From: Candidatus Nitrospira neomarina
GTDB taxonomy: Bacteria; Nitrospirota; Nitrospiria; Nitrospirales; UBA8639
Assembly: GCF_032051675.1 (NCBI RefSeq)
Contig: NZ_CP116968.1
Location: 3,286,001-3,350,000 of the forward strand
DNA length: 64,000 bases
Direction: 5' to 3'
The position numbers and the translations under genes are program-made. The notes beneath the pieces are model-generated. The model did not search any database. It was given only the letters and a program-made list of their open reading frames with translations, and was not told the origin of the DNA. Within the stretch, counting starts at the first letter, position 1. Every line of letters begins with the position of its first letter. Below, in pieces: positions 37,293 through 46,760 of this stretch.

Positions 37293-38174
37293 CTATGGTC
37301 TATGCGCGGCCACATCGACTTCTTTCAACGTCCAGCCGAGCTTGGCAACTGTTTCTCTATTCAGCTTCCCCTCCCGGGTCAGGATGCCATTGGAGATCAA
37401 TAGCATTCTCATAGTCTTAATCGTGAGATCATCTTTCTTCGCATAGGCGTCTTCAAAATCCGCTGCTCGTTTCTGGTCTGCAGTGAGGTGGGTGTTCGGC
37501 TGGATTGGCGCATGCCCTTCAAAACCGCCCCGCTTAGCCGTGATGAAATAATCGAACTCATAGGTGCTTGTTACTCCTTTGAGCTCCCGCACTTCAATGT
37601 GTTCTTTTGTTACGCCAATCGCAGCAAGGCCAAACGTGTCCGTGGAGCGTGGCGTGAACTGCACCGTGATATCTTCATCCTTACCGGCCACAACTCGAAA
37701 GTGTTCAGGCGTCTCGATGGTAGCGCGTCCATCGACCAGCCTAGCCTTACCTCTCAGAAAGACGGCATGCTCGGGACCCTCGAAAAAGGCATAGACCACT
37801 TCTTTGGCGGGATCGGATGGATGTGGCTGGACAAATGCACCTGACCCTTTGGTGAGACTACCTGTGATATTGACATCCCCGTTAAAAGTAAGGTCATTGG
37901 ATGAGAAATCGCCGTCAATGAGGGGACTCGTGGTTTGAGAATTATTAATATAGAGCTTGTTGGAACCGGTCGCGGTATACCCTGCCCGATAGCCATTAAA
38001 GACATTGGAACTCCCCCACTGATTGGTGTAGCCGACATAATCTCCCATGAAGGTATTGTAAATTCCGGTGGACATGTTGTAGCCAGTCCCGTATCCAAGG
38101 AAAATGTTGAGGGCACCAGCGGTGTTATTGAAACCGGCATATCTTCCGACAAAGGTATTATAGGGACCTGACAC
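37293..38174 (-). pseudogene. Surface protein with YadA-like head repeats, 5' end apparently missing
   Basis: About 290 residues are open. The first ~70 are head repeats of the YadA/hemagglutinin kind, spaced ~24 residues: NTFVGRYAGFNNTAG, NIFLGYGTGYNMSTG, NTFMGDYVGYTNQWG, NVFNGYRAGYTATG, then NKLYINNSQ. A neck-like NDLTFNGDVNITGSL follows and then a conserved C-terminal domain (PHPSDPAKEVVYAFFEGPE, VQFTPRSTD, STYEFDYFITAKRGGFE). No ATG lies upstream in frame. The frame meets TAA just before VENAQQSYHR, there is no signal peptide, and only GTG 38174 could start it. I read it as the 3' remnant of a longer adhesin or fibre gene, though a short expressed protein is possible. Confidence 0.65.
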
Positions 38175-38369
38175 TCTGTGATAAGATTGCTGGGCATTCT
38201 CAACTTAACTCAGATTTGGTTCCGGCAACGCCTGGAACTTGGATCCCGATCCCTGACCCATCAACAGATGATGTCCAGGCAAATTGTTCATTCGGAGTCG
38301 AATATTCGTTTACGTGACAATTCCCTCGCCTCTCTTATTTAAGCGTAGCCATTGGCTCTTTCGCTGGGT

Positions 38370-40172
38370 CTATTTCAGGCCCCTTAGAAGCTCCGTCTCA
38401 ACCAATTTCCCCAGGTCTCTCAAGAGGTTGATCTTCCCGCCATCAAGATGGCGGGGGCGTGAGTCAATGAGGCAAAGGGTGCCAATCAGATATCCATCGG
38501 GTAGCCTGAGCGGACAACCGGCATAAAACCGAATACGCGGCTCGCCCGTCACCAAGGGGTTGTCGGCAAAACGCGTGTCGAGGAACGTATCGGGAACAAT
38601 CAGCACTCGATTTTCTAAGATGGCATGAGCGCAGAACGCCATGTCGCGCGGGGTTTCTTTTACGTTGAGACCAATACACGCTTTGAACCACTGTCGGTCG
38701 CGATCAATGAGACTGACAAGGGCGATTGGAACATTGAACGCTTCAGAAGCTATTCGGGCTATTCGATCAAACCGTTCTTCCGGCTCGGTATCCAGAATCT
38801 TCAGTTTTACCAGAGCGGCTAGTCGGGCTTCTTCATTTTCCGGCCACTGCGCTCTAATCCATCGACAGGTGGTTCGCAAAATCCATGCACGTATCCGTGT
38901 ACGGGCATACGGCTGTGAAAAAGGTCTTAGCATCCAGTCTGTAGCAAAATCAGCTAAGGCCGAGGCTGTATTTTCCCTGTCAGCCACCACCACAATAGGT
39001 GCTTGGGGAGTCACGCGCGTGCCTAATGCTTTCACCCTTCGACATACAGCAAGTGCATCACCTCCTACCGATTGCTCGTCCACGATGACCAGCGATGGTG
39101 GCTCTGCTTCTATGGTTTGTATTGCGTTTTGAGTACGTGTCGCTGAAATCAAACGCACATCTTCAGCTTCTGCAGCACCCTTAATCACCTCAGCGGTTTG
39201 AGCGTCCGTCGCGCCTAAAAAGATCAAACTTTCTGAAAGAACTGGCGCAATTGGGGTAACAGCTGAAAATTCTTTGGTGCCCTTCGTTGTCTCTCTGTCG
39301 GCTCTGGATTTTAGTTTAATGGTCTCCCCTTCTGCAGCCGCGAACACATGAAGAGGCTTGTTCGTCAATTTCAATCTAGCCCTCATCGCATGGACAATCT
39401 GATCCAGACTTTCGTCATCGCGCGTCGGATCATGATGGGTCAACGCTAATTGCTTGACCTCGGCGGCATGACATAATTCAATCGCATACTCAGCCGGACT
39501 GTGGCCCCAACCGATCTTCTCGGCATATTCCAAAGCGATATATTGGGCGTCGTGAATGACCAGATCAGCTCCCCGCATGAACTCTGCATGTTGACGGTCC
39601 TGCTCGCCGACCTCGATCCGGTCAGTCGATGACTTGCGGGAAAAGGGTTCGTGATCGCATGCGTACACAATCGAAACACCGTCAGCGTCAAGTCGGTAGC
39701 CTAGCGTCAAAGCCGGGTGATTGAGATAGCGAGACCGAACGGTGATGTCACCGACCTCGAACATGCCCTCCACCAGGTCGTGATAGGTAATGCTTGCGCC
39801 AAGCGCTTCAATGGTCATCGGAAAGTAGGTGTACTGCATCTGTCCAGCAAGCGTATCTCGAATCGACTCCCTCAGGCTGTGGGGTGCATATATGTCCCAC
39901 TCATTACCGGATGCGAACAACGGCGCGAAGAAAGGAATGCCCTGAATGTGGTCCCAATGCGTGTGGCTGATTAGCAGATGACCGCGTAGGGGTTGTATGA
40001 CCTCGGCCACCAGCGATTGGCCAAGACCATGGGCCCCTGTTCCGCAATCGATGACGACCAGCGTTCCTGAGTCGGAGCGCACCTCAACACAGGACGTATT
40101 GCCGCCGTAACGAACGGTGCTTGGACCCGCTTTGGCTATGGAGCCTCGTGTGCCCCAGAATCGAACGCGCAT
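38370..40172 (-). CDS. Fusion of metallo-beta-lactamase hydrolase, receiver-like and GAF domains, 600 aa
   Basis: Domain 1 (~1-285) is a metallo-beta-lactamase fold of the PhnP/phosphodiesterase-like kind: FWGTRGS at the start, HTHWDH at 70-75, YACDHEP, ADLVIHDAQY, GWGHS and LALTHHDP supply metal ligands. Domain 2 (~310-430) resembles a receiver (SLVIVDEQSVGGDAL, PIVVVADRE) but lacks the N-terminal acidic pair, and the usual KP is RP (WMLRPFSQ), so it is probably non-phosphorylatable. Domain 3 (~455-600) is a GAF of the type that often precedes GGDEF domains (LDTEPEERFDRI, ALVSLIDRDRQWFK, DMAFCAHAI, CLIDSRPR). Cytosolic, no signal peptide. It may couple a hydrolase to a sensor input; substrate unknown. 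Confidence 0.9.
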   Translation of the reverse strand: MRVRFWGTRGSIAKAGPSTVRYGGNTSCVEVRSDSGTLVVIDCGTGAHGLGQSLVAEVIQPLRGHLLISHTHWDHIQGIPFFAPLFASGNEWDIYAPHSLRESIRDTLAGQMQYTYFPMTIEALGASITYHDLVEGMFEVGDITVRSRYLNHPALTLGYRLDADGVSIVYACDHEPFSRKSSTDRIEVGEQDRQHAEFMRGADLVIHDAQYIALEYAEKIGWGHSPAEYAIELCHAAEVKQLALTHHDPTRDDESLDQIVHAMRARLKLTNKPLHVFAAAEGETIKLKSRADRETTKGTKEFSAVTPIAPVLSESLIFLGATDAQTAEVIKGAAEAEDVRLISATRTQNAIQTIEAEPPSLVIVDEQSVGGDALAVCRRVKALGTRVTPQAPIVVVADRENTASALADFATDWMLRPFSQPYARTRIRAWILRTTCRWIRAQWPENEEARLAALVKLKILDTEPEERFDRIARIASEAFNVPIALVSLIDRDRQWFKACIGLNVKETPRDMAFCAHAILENRVLIVPDTFLDTRFADNPLVTGEPRIRFYAGCPLRLPDGYLIGTLCLIDSRPRHLDGGKINLLRDLGKLVETELLRGLK

Positions 40173-40712
40173 GGTTCATTGAACTCCATGACGTCGGATT
40201 AACAGAGGGGTGAGCTTAGCCCTTATAGTGGCGATAAGAAAAATGAACGCCATTTTTGGACAAACAGATCATCTTGAAAACAACAATCTTCCCAACCACA
40301 TTCGACCTAGGGAAGATGTGAAATACTACTCCTTCCAGCTTAATAATCAACATCTTCTCAAGAAATCGGGAGAGAAAATCGAATGGGAATAAAACGAAAA
40401 AGACAGGTTTGTTCATCCGACCTTCTCAGAGACGAATGGGGACCTGGCATTTAACGTTTATGAGTCATGCCAAAAGTCACAATATTACAACATGTTATTG
40501 CGCTGAGAGCCAGGTTTGGACACTTATCCCATCTGCGGGAAGTCTGCATGTGTTAAAGCTGCCATACTCCGCCCTCACAGCTCCTTTGAAATTATTGAAA
40601 GAAGAGAATACAGTAATCCCGTTCCGGTAAAGCTCACTCCGATCGGGGAGATTCGGTCTTTGCTTCATTAAGGATAGAAAGGTCTTCACCTTTCTGGAAC
40701 AGGTCGTCCCTC
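40173..40712. other. Intergenic gap between divergent MBL-GAF and response regulator genes
   Basis: No gene seen. Regulatory sites for both divergent genes may lie here, but no clear promoter or operator could be picked out. Confidence 0.45.
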
Positions 40713-41084
40713 ATGAAACGCATTCTTCTTGTCGATGATCATGAGATGGCCAGGAAAGCCATGAAGCATTTTCTTGAGCATCATGGGTATGCCTGCGAGG
40801 AAGCCGAACACGGAGCCGTCGCCCTAGCTAAATTGGAGCAAGGACCGAGCATAGATCTCATCGTTTCCGATAACCACATGCCGGTCATGACCGGCATGGA
40901 TTTACTCCTCCAGGTAAAGGGCAACCCAAATTTTGGCCTTATCCCTTTCATTCTGTATTCGGGAAATGTCACCGACGAGATGTACCAACAGGCCAATGAG
41001 GCGGGAGCTCTGGCTGTACTCAACAAACCGTACAATTTTTCAGATTTTGTCGGGATGGTTAATAATGCTCTTCAAACGCCGTAA
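40713..41084 (+). CDS. Single-domain response regulator (CheY-like), 123 aa
   Basis: A stand-alone receiver domain: LLVDDHE (acidic pair near residues 8-9), phosphoacceptor Asp53 in VSDNHMP, serine of YSGN (~84), and Lys105 in NKPY. No output domain follows. Such proteins are phosphorylated by a histidine kinase and act by protein contact. It is divergent from the MBL/receiver-like/GAF fusion gene. It resembles the regulator at 62170 (SDxHMPV, SGN-T, KP-F), suggesting paralogs. No kinase gene is in the window. Confidence 0.92.
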   Translation: MKRILLVDDHEMARKAMKHFLEHHGYACEEAEHGAVALAKLEQGPSIDLIVSDNHMPVMTGMDLLLQVKGNPNFGLIPFILYSGNVTDEMYQQANEAGALAVLNKPYNFSDFVGMVNNALQTP

Positions 41085-41343
41085 ATCGTAGAGAGGGCAC
41101 TCCCGGCATTCCTCATCTCCAAAAGATTGTGATAGTTGAGCTTGTCCGTGAGCTGACAGGTTTCACAGAGAAGCAATATTCAGCCTGGAAACCGGGCTCT
41201 TTGAAGTAGGGAGAGGAGAGTACAGTCAAAAAGAATTTGATCGAAGCACCAATACGGTATTGGAAGGGATCTGTGAACCATGCTCTGACATGATCAATCA
41301 CCCGCAATCATGAGGCAAATGGAAAATCCTGCCAGAGGACAGG

Positions 41344-43518
41344 TCAAGGCGCTACTACTTGAAAAAGATTACTGTAGTCGTCTGTCCAGAGGATTTCTTC
41401 GAGTGATCGCCAGGGTGCAATCCGGAAGTTGACGAAGGGGTCTTTTACAAACGCCTGGTTGTTCGTGACCAGGATCCAATCACTATAGCTATTCCCTTTC
41501 TCAGGGTCGGCCACGTCCTTGATCCAGAGCGCCTGTTTGCCGAACTCTCGGGCCAGGGCCCGGACCACGGGGCTGAAGTCAAAGTGGCGATTCGAGACAT
41601 GGAGGGCGAGAATCCCGTCGGGTTGTAAATGCTCCCAGTAGAGAGCAAAGGCCTCCCTCGTCAGCAGGTGAACCGGAATGCCGTCCCCACTGAAAGCATC
41701 CACCGCTAAAATATCGAACTGTTGTCGATGTCCGTTCTCCAATTCCCGCTCGAGAGAAATTCGTCCATCTCCAAGGACAATCTGCTGGGATCCCTTGGCA
41801 TCTTTGAGAAACGTGAAGTACTCCCTGGCCATTTGATCCACCTCAGGATTGATTTCATAAAATCGATACATATCGCCGGGCCGGGCATACACTGTGGTGG
41901 TTCCAACCCCCAACCCGATGTTCCCAACCCGCAAGCCCCCTTGCCCTTTTCTGTCCTTGAGCGTGTTCAACTTCAGTTGTTGAGGATGACGGCTGATGGC
42001 TAAGCTGATTCCACTGAAAGGCCCGTAATAGGCAGTGGGATACGAGTGCCGGGAGGGAGTCAGGAATTGCCGGCCATGGTTGATGCGACCGTGATAGAGG
42101 AAACGGCTGGCGGACTTCGTCCCTTGGTCCGTCTCCTTTATTCGCAGGACACCATAAAAATTACGCGATGTCAGGATAGTACTCGCTTGCTGCTCGTGAA
42201 TATGCAGTGCCAGAAAACCTATAAGAGTGGCAATTCCCCCAACAAACACAACTCTTTCTGACCAGAAGATGAGTGGCGATCTGAGTGGATCCTTCGTCCG
42301 AAACAGGCAGATTCCCAGAAGCATCATCGTGGCCACCAGCCCAAAATGAAATTCCCAGTATCCTTGAAAAAGAACGGGTGCGACCAGGTTGACAAACACC
42401 CCACCCAACGCTCCCCCTAACGCGACCATGAGATAGAAGGATGTGAGAAATCTGGCGGGAGGCTTCAAGCGAACCAGTTCGCCATGGCACACCATGCAAC
42501 AGGCAAAAAGGACCGCCGAATAGATGAAAATCTGGAGGTAGATATTGATCTCCGTTTCCGCATATTCCTGATGCAGCAGGTAGACAACCCCGGAGAGCAA
42601 TACCAGCAACACGGGTACCCAGATTCGTCGGTGGTACCATCGCGGGTGATCGAAACAAAGAATGAAAGAAATAAGGTAGAGACCCAGCGGGAGAACCCAA
42701 AGAAAAGGGATAACCGCGATATCCCGGCAAATCTGATTCGTGCTTGCGAGGAGGACCACTGATCCGCAAGCTGCAAGAGCGAGGGTCAGAAGGCTCTCAG
42801 GCAAACCCGGCTTCTTGGCCGGTCCATACTCAAGATTTTCTGAGAATCCGCTCTTTGTGGCTAATCGAAACAGCGGCCTGGCACCCCACGCACATATGAC
42901 CGCATATAGGCCGTACCCGCCCGACCAGAAGAGGGTCTGCGTATGCAAACCCAGTTGCGGCTCGATAAAAAAAGGATAGGAGACCAATCCCAAAAGTGAG
43001 CCAAGATTCGATAAGGCGAAAAGTCGATACGGAGAGACAGTGGGATGGACTCGATTAAACCAATGTTGCAGGAGAGGGCCCGAAGCCGAGATGAGGAGAA
43101 ACGGCACCCCAATGGTCACCAGGAGAAGAAAAAGAATCGCCAGCATCGGATTTTGTGTGCCATCCGGCTTCCATCCCTCCCCTGGGGTGATAGGGAGAAA
43201 GACCAGAGAACACACCACCAGACTCAGGTGAACCAGCGCCTGGTGCCGGGGGGAGAGGTGGCTTGCGAGAAGATGGGCATAGGCATACCCGACCAAAAGA
43301 CAGACCTGAAAGAAGAGCATGCACGTCGTCCAGACCGCCGGGGTGCCTCCAAACCAGGGAAGAATATACCGGGCGATAATGGGCTCTACTTGAAACAGCA
43401 GAAAGGCACTGAGAAAGATCGCAACGGCATACGGGAGGACAAACACCCGTGGCATTTTTGATGGGAAAGAAGTCATGACCTTCATGTTGACAGACGGTGG
43501 CGATGGGGCATTGTTCAT
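41344..43518 (-). CDS. Fused membrane transporter-like / spermidine synthase-like protein, 724 aa
   Basis: The first ~470 residues are membrane-embedded with about a dozen hydrophobic segments (VLPYAVAIFLSAFLLFQVEPI, LPWFGGTPAVWTTCMLFFQ, YRLFALSNLGSLLGL). The C-terminal ~220 residues form a Rossmann methyltransferase-like domain of the polyamine synthase fold: VGNIGLGVGTT (nucleotide loop), YEINPEV, IVLGDGRISLERE, DILAVDAFSGDGIP and LALHVSNRHFD. This is the known MFS/spermidine-synthase fusion family. Its reaction is not settled, and the key polyamine-binding residues cannot be judged by eye. It ends 259 bp from the response regulator gene, convergent with it. Confidence 0.87.
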   Translation of the reverse strand: MNNAPSPPSVNMKVMTSFPSKMPRVFVLPYAVAIFLSAFLLFQVEPIIARYILPWFGGTPAVWTTCMLFFQVCLLVGYAYAHLLASHLSPRHQALVHLSLVVCSLVFLPITPGEGWKPDGTQNPMLAILFLLLVTIGVPFLLISASGPLLQHWFNRVHPTVSPYRLFALSNLGSLLGLVSYPFFIEPQLGLHTQTLFWSGGYGLYAVICAWGARPLFRLATKSGFSENLEYGPAKKPGLPESLLTLALAACGSVVLLASTNQICRDIAVIPFLWVLPLGLYLISFILCFDHPRWYHRRIWVPVLLVLLSGVVYLLHQEYAETEINIYLQIFIYSAVLFACCMVCHGELVRLKPPARFLTSFYLMVALGGALGGVFVNLVAPVLFQGYWEFHFGLVATMMLLGICLFRTKDPLRSPLIFWSERVVFVGGIATLIGFLALHIHEQQASTILTSRNFYGVLRIKETDQGTKSASRFLYHGRINHGRQFLTPSRHSYPTAYYGPFSGISLAISRHPQQLKLNTLKDRKGQGGLRVGNIGLGVGTTTVYARPGDMYRFYEINPEVDQMAREYFTFLKDAKGSQQIVLGDGRISLERELENGHRQQFDILAVDAFSGDGIPVHLLTREAFALYWEHLQPDGILALHVSNRHFDFSPVVRALAREFGKQALWIKDVADPEKGNSYSDWILVTNNQAFVKDPFVNFRIAPWRSLEEILWTDDYSNLFQVVAP

Positions 43519-43642
43519 ACATGCAACCGATTTGGCATGGTCATTGAGAGATGAGTACTATCCTGGCTCGAATACGGCCTGGTATCAACTCTTTATTCAG
43601 TTCATATCCATGCACTCGATCCAAGCCCTGTCCTATAAATGA

Positions 43643-43833
43643 AGTGTTGAATAATAAAGATTTTCAAGGGAAAATTTGCCCAGGATTAGATTACTCATCA
43701 AAGGCTCCGGGTCGGTTCAAAAAAGTCCGTCCAGCAAGGCCGCAGCCGTTTTTACGCACGGAGCGTACGCTGCTTAGTACGTGAGCACGGAAAAATGGCG
43801 AGAACGCCGCTGGCGGCTTTTTTCAACAGACCC
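43643..43833. repeat. Dispersed MITE-like intergenic repeat, copy B (~190 bp)
   Basis: Left end GTGTTGAATAATAAAGAT and right end GGCTTTTTTCAACAGACC are imperfect terminal inverted repeats. About 80 bp on the left and the right block (ACGCACGGAGCGTACGC, ACGGAAAAATGGCGAG, GAACGCCGCTGGCGGC) match copy A at 12260. GTCCGTCCAGCAAGGCC is shared with copy C. Short internal palindromes (CGCCGCTGGCGGC, GCACGGAGCGTACGC) suggest a folded RNA or DNA. It has no coding capacity. Confidence 0.82.
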
Positions 43834-43952
43834 ATAAAACAAGTGGCCTAAATGTCGGGCATCATACTATTCTTTTTCTAGACGATCCACGCTCCCCAGG
43901 TCCAATGTGGCATATTTGGATTTGACCATACATTCAAACTGCTGAATTTTGA

Positions 43953-43990
43953 CAAAAAAAGGGAGAGATCGTATTGACCTCTCCCTTTTA
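43953..43990 (-). terminator. Rho-independent terminator of the RRM protein gene
   Basis: Read on the minus strand, AAAAGGGAGAG pairs with CTCTCCCTTTT around a loop and is followed by TTTTTTT. It begins about 20 bases after the RRM gene stop at 44012. This is a canonical intrinsic terminator. Confidence 0.85.
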
Positions 43991-44011
43991 TGAAACGTAT
44001 TGGTGGTCTGG

Positions 44012-44335
44012 TTAGAACCGGCTGCGACGTTTATCGCCGCCAAAATCTCCACCGCCGCCGCCATACCCTCCACCACCCGTTCGTGGAGCTTGGGGTTTAG
44101 CTTCGTTGACCGTCAATGTGCGGCCACCAAACTCGGTAGAATTCAGGGCTGAAATCGCGGCTTGCGCTTCCTCTCCCGAAGACATTTCGACAAATCCGAA
44201 CCCGCGCGATTGGCCGGTAAACTTGTCGCTGATGACATTGGCTGACTCGACGGTGCCGTGTGCCGAAAACAAGTCGGTTAATTCTGCTTGAGTCGCGGAA
44301 TACGGCAAACCACCTACATACAATTTTGAACCCAT
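44012..44335 (-). CDS. RRM-type glycine-rich RNA-binding protein, 107 aa
   Basis: ATG 44335 has AGGAGG six bases upstream; the frame is open further upstream but that extension is not needed. One RNA recognition motif is complete: RNP2 LYVGGL (residues 5-10) and RNP1 RGFGFVEM (44-51), followed by AQAAISALNSTEFGGRTLTVNEA. A Gly-rich tail (TGGGGYGGGGGDFGG) and a basic end (DKRRSRF) complete it. This is the small bacterial Rbp type also seen in cyanobacteria, binding single-stranded RNA, often under stress or cold. It has its own intrinsic terminator, so it is probably a single-gene transcript. Confidence 0.95.
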   Translation of the reverse strand: MGSKLYVGGLPYSATQAELTDLFSAHGTVESANVISDKFTGQSRGFGFVEMSSGEEAQAAISALNSTEFGGRTLTVNEAKPQAPRTGGGGYGGGGGDFGGDKRRSRF

Positions 44336-45002
44336 GGGGGTCCTCCTTTTGAAAAATGATATTGTCTTAGGCTCGAGAAAGGGTAAAACCTGGAGAAGGA
44401 GTAGGCCGCGGACGCTGCATTCATGCGACAGTGGACAGACACTTTTCGAGTAATCTCTCGGGCAAAACAACACCGGTTACGGGCTTTGGTAATTTGATTG
44501 CTCATCGCCAAGCCCTAGGCGTTAAGTTCATTCAAACTAGCACAAGAGAAGGGAAGAAGATAGCCAATTCCAGGAAGAGGGAACGGAAAATTTGACTAAA
44601 GATAAGCCTGGCTCTGAGGCAATTGAGGCGAGAAGGTCTTTTTCTTTAGCATTTTCAGGGTTCTGCAAGAAAGCCATCCCTTCCTGGCATGAAAGTACAG
44701 TGTCGAAAACACGCTGGAAATACAGTATCCAAATCCGAATTTCCCCTCGGCTTCCACACTTATTCTTCGCGGAATTCCCAAACGGTCAGGCTGTGGCTGG
44801 CCAAATGAATGGATTTCCCCTCAGCCACCCTGACTTGGATAGCCGATTTGTCGTCGTGAAGAGAGAGGCATAGGTTTCATTTATAACGAAACGAGAAATA
44901 TAAATATCCAACAGGAGTGACTGACCCATTCAATGTGCTTCCCATGATGGAATAAAGTTACAGATACCGCATTCACGTTGGAACCCTGGTGGAAATTGAC
45001 TC
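44336..45002. other. Intergenic gap between RRM gene and lipase gene
   Basis: Upstream region of the RRM gene plus non-coding sequence. A 93-residue open frame on the plus strand (44592-44873) has no ribosome-binding site and no recognisable features. Confidence 0.4.
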
Positions 45003-45980
45003 CTAGCCACCTTGGAGTTCCTGCTCATAACAATTCCATATACGAAGGGCATAATACAGGGGAGCATGATCATTGAAACAATCAATGGGTATGTCACTAA
45101 ACTCGCCATTGGACCATTGACTCATCACCTCACGAAGAAGTTGAACCTGGCCTCCCACACCACGCTGTACCCTTTCCAACATAGAGGGATTATCGAAAAG
45201 CTTACCAGTTTCATCGATGTATTTAAGGAGACCGACATGTTCATAACGACCCCACTTCATCAGGTTCAACGCATTGGGACCCCAGAGTGGTATTCGAGCA
45301 ACCACATCATTATTGTTCACAAAGCGATACCCACTGACATAGAAATCCCTCGCAAAACTCTCATCCCCTACCAACGGAGACCCAAAGGTGTAGACCCCTT
45401 GCACATCACCATAGCGGTCGGCAGCTAATGTCGCCAGAGCCGCGCCAAGACTATGGCCGGTAAACCAAAAAGTTCGAGTTGGCTTTTCCTCTTTCAATCC
45501 ATGTAAATACGCCTTGAGAGGGTCCCACACTTCGTCCAATGCCTTTTTAAAACCCTCATGCACAGACCCACCTTGACCAGATACGATTAACAGAAATTTC
45601 CCGTCCGTCCACAAATCCTTGACTACCTGACGCCAGATCTCACCAGGGAGCTTACCTCCTACCGGCTTCAGCACCTGCGTGCCGCGAAATGCCACAATCA
45701 CAATATCCTGTGTATGGGCCACATAGCACTGGGTACTTCCACCATTGCTAAAGGGCTGATTGCCTTCCACGATTAAGCCGGCTTTAGTGTATTGAGGAAT
45801 AGCAAATTCATTTTCGGCATACGCCAGTAAGGCGGCTTCCGCCAACCACCACGCATTCACCAATTGAAAATTTTGGGACCTAAATCGGAATGGATGTTGG
45901 CTGGCCTCGGCGAAGTATGTATGGTTCAAATTGGGAGGTAACACCACCTCTATGTTGGGTCCAGGAATAATCTTTGGCAT
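45003..45980 (-). CDS. Class 3 lipase family protein, 325 aa
   Basis: An alpha/beta hydrolase of the lipase_3 type: DIVIVAFRGTQ (~95-105), the nucleophile elbow GHSLGAALATLAA (~173-185), GSPLVGDESFA, then NNDVVARIP with the likely catalytic Asp and YEHVG with the likely His. It has no signal peptide, so it may be cytosolic or exported by another route. The family hydrolyses acylglycerols or other lipid esters. Start ATG 45980 (MPKIIPGPN). No partner genes adjoin it. Confidence 0.9.
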   Translation of the reverse strand: MPKIIPGPNIEVVLPPNLNHTYFAEASQHPFRFRSQNFQLVNAWWLAEAALLAYAENEFAIPQYTKAGLIVEGNQPFSNGGSTQCYVAHTQDIVIVAFRGTQVLKPVGGKLPGEIWRQVVKDLWTDGKFLLIVSGQGGSVHEGFKKALDEVWDPLKAYLHGLKEEKPTRTFWFTGHSLGAALATLAADRYGDVQGVYTFGSPLVGDESFARDFYVSGYRFVNNNDVVARIPLWGPNALNLMKWGRYEHVGLLKYIDETGKLFDNPSMLERVQRGVGGQVQLLREVMSQWSNGEFSDIPIDCFNDHAPLYYALRIWNCYEQELQGG

Positions 45981-46280
45981 GAGCTGAGACTTGTTATGGA
46001 CTGAACCTATGTCGCCATGTGACTGAAAACAGGTCCATCGCCACAGAATGATCCCAAACGATGACGTTTACAATTTGCCTGTAAAAGGCGTCGATGGAGG
46101 GGAAGGCGAATCCTACGATGCATCCTTTATCGAGGAGAAGGAACGCTCTTTGAAGTTTGACCACAGACATCGCGATTGCTGGATTCTAATGAGAAAAAAA
46201 AGTGTTGAATCCTCATTTTCCCGGCGGCTTGTGGCGGAAATCCTTTATTTGAACTGTGCCAAAATTGCCAATTAAAAGCT
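45981..46280. other. Intergenic gap upstream of lipase gene
   Basis: No gene seen. A 75-residue plus-strand frame at 46048-46275 is not supported by a ribosome-binding site or any motif. Confidence 0.4.
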
Positions 46281-46512
46281 AGCAGCCTGCTAAAACTCAA
46301 AAACCTGCAAAGGTCTATATTGACTCAACACTTCAGAGACTTTAGCCACCAACGGCAGGATGTTCAAACGGGCCCGTCCAGCAAGGCCCCAGGCATTTTG
46401 GCGGGCTGAGCGTACAAAGGAATACGTGAGCACGACGCAGAGCCGACCGGCTTGCGCGTAGCCACTCCGGCGAAGGCAGGGAACGCAGCTGGCCAACTTT
46501 CAACACCCTGTT
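46281..46512. repeat. Dispersed MITE-like intergenic repeat, copy C (~230 bp)
   Basis: Ends AGCAGCCTGCTAAAACTCA and CTTTCAACACCCTGTT are imperfect inverted repeats. Internal CCCGTCCAGCAAGGCC and ACGTGAGCAC match copy B, and CTCCGGCGAAGGCAGGGAACGC matches copy A. It is more diverged than A and B, mainly in the left half. Confidence 0.7.
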
Positions 46513-46760
46513 AGACATGAAACGGGGAGGAATCCTGGATTAGAGAGACCATCACAACGCGAAGATGTCATTCATCAACAGGACAGGAATGGGTCGGTCA
46601 CGAAAGGTTTAGTGGCTAAACGAAATAGCGATCCCACACTCATCTACCGTCGCTCTGGAGGAACTCAACCACAGAGACAATTTAAAACCCATGTTGGCCC
46701 TCAACCTCCATACAGGTCCGCCTTCTCATTTTTCAAACAGGCGTCAATGGGGCATTCCCC

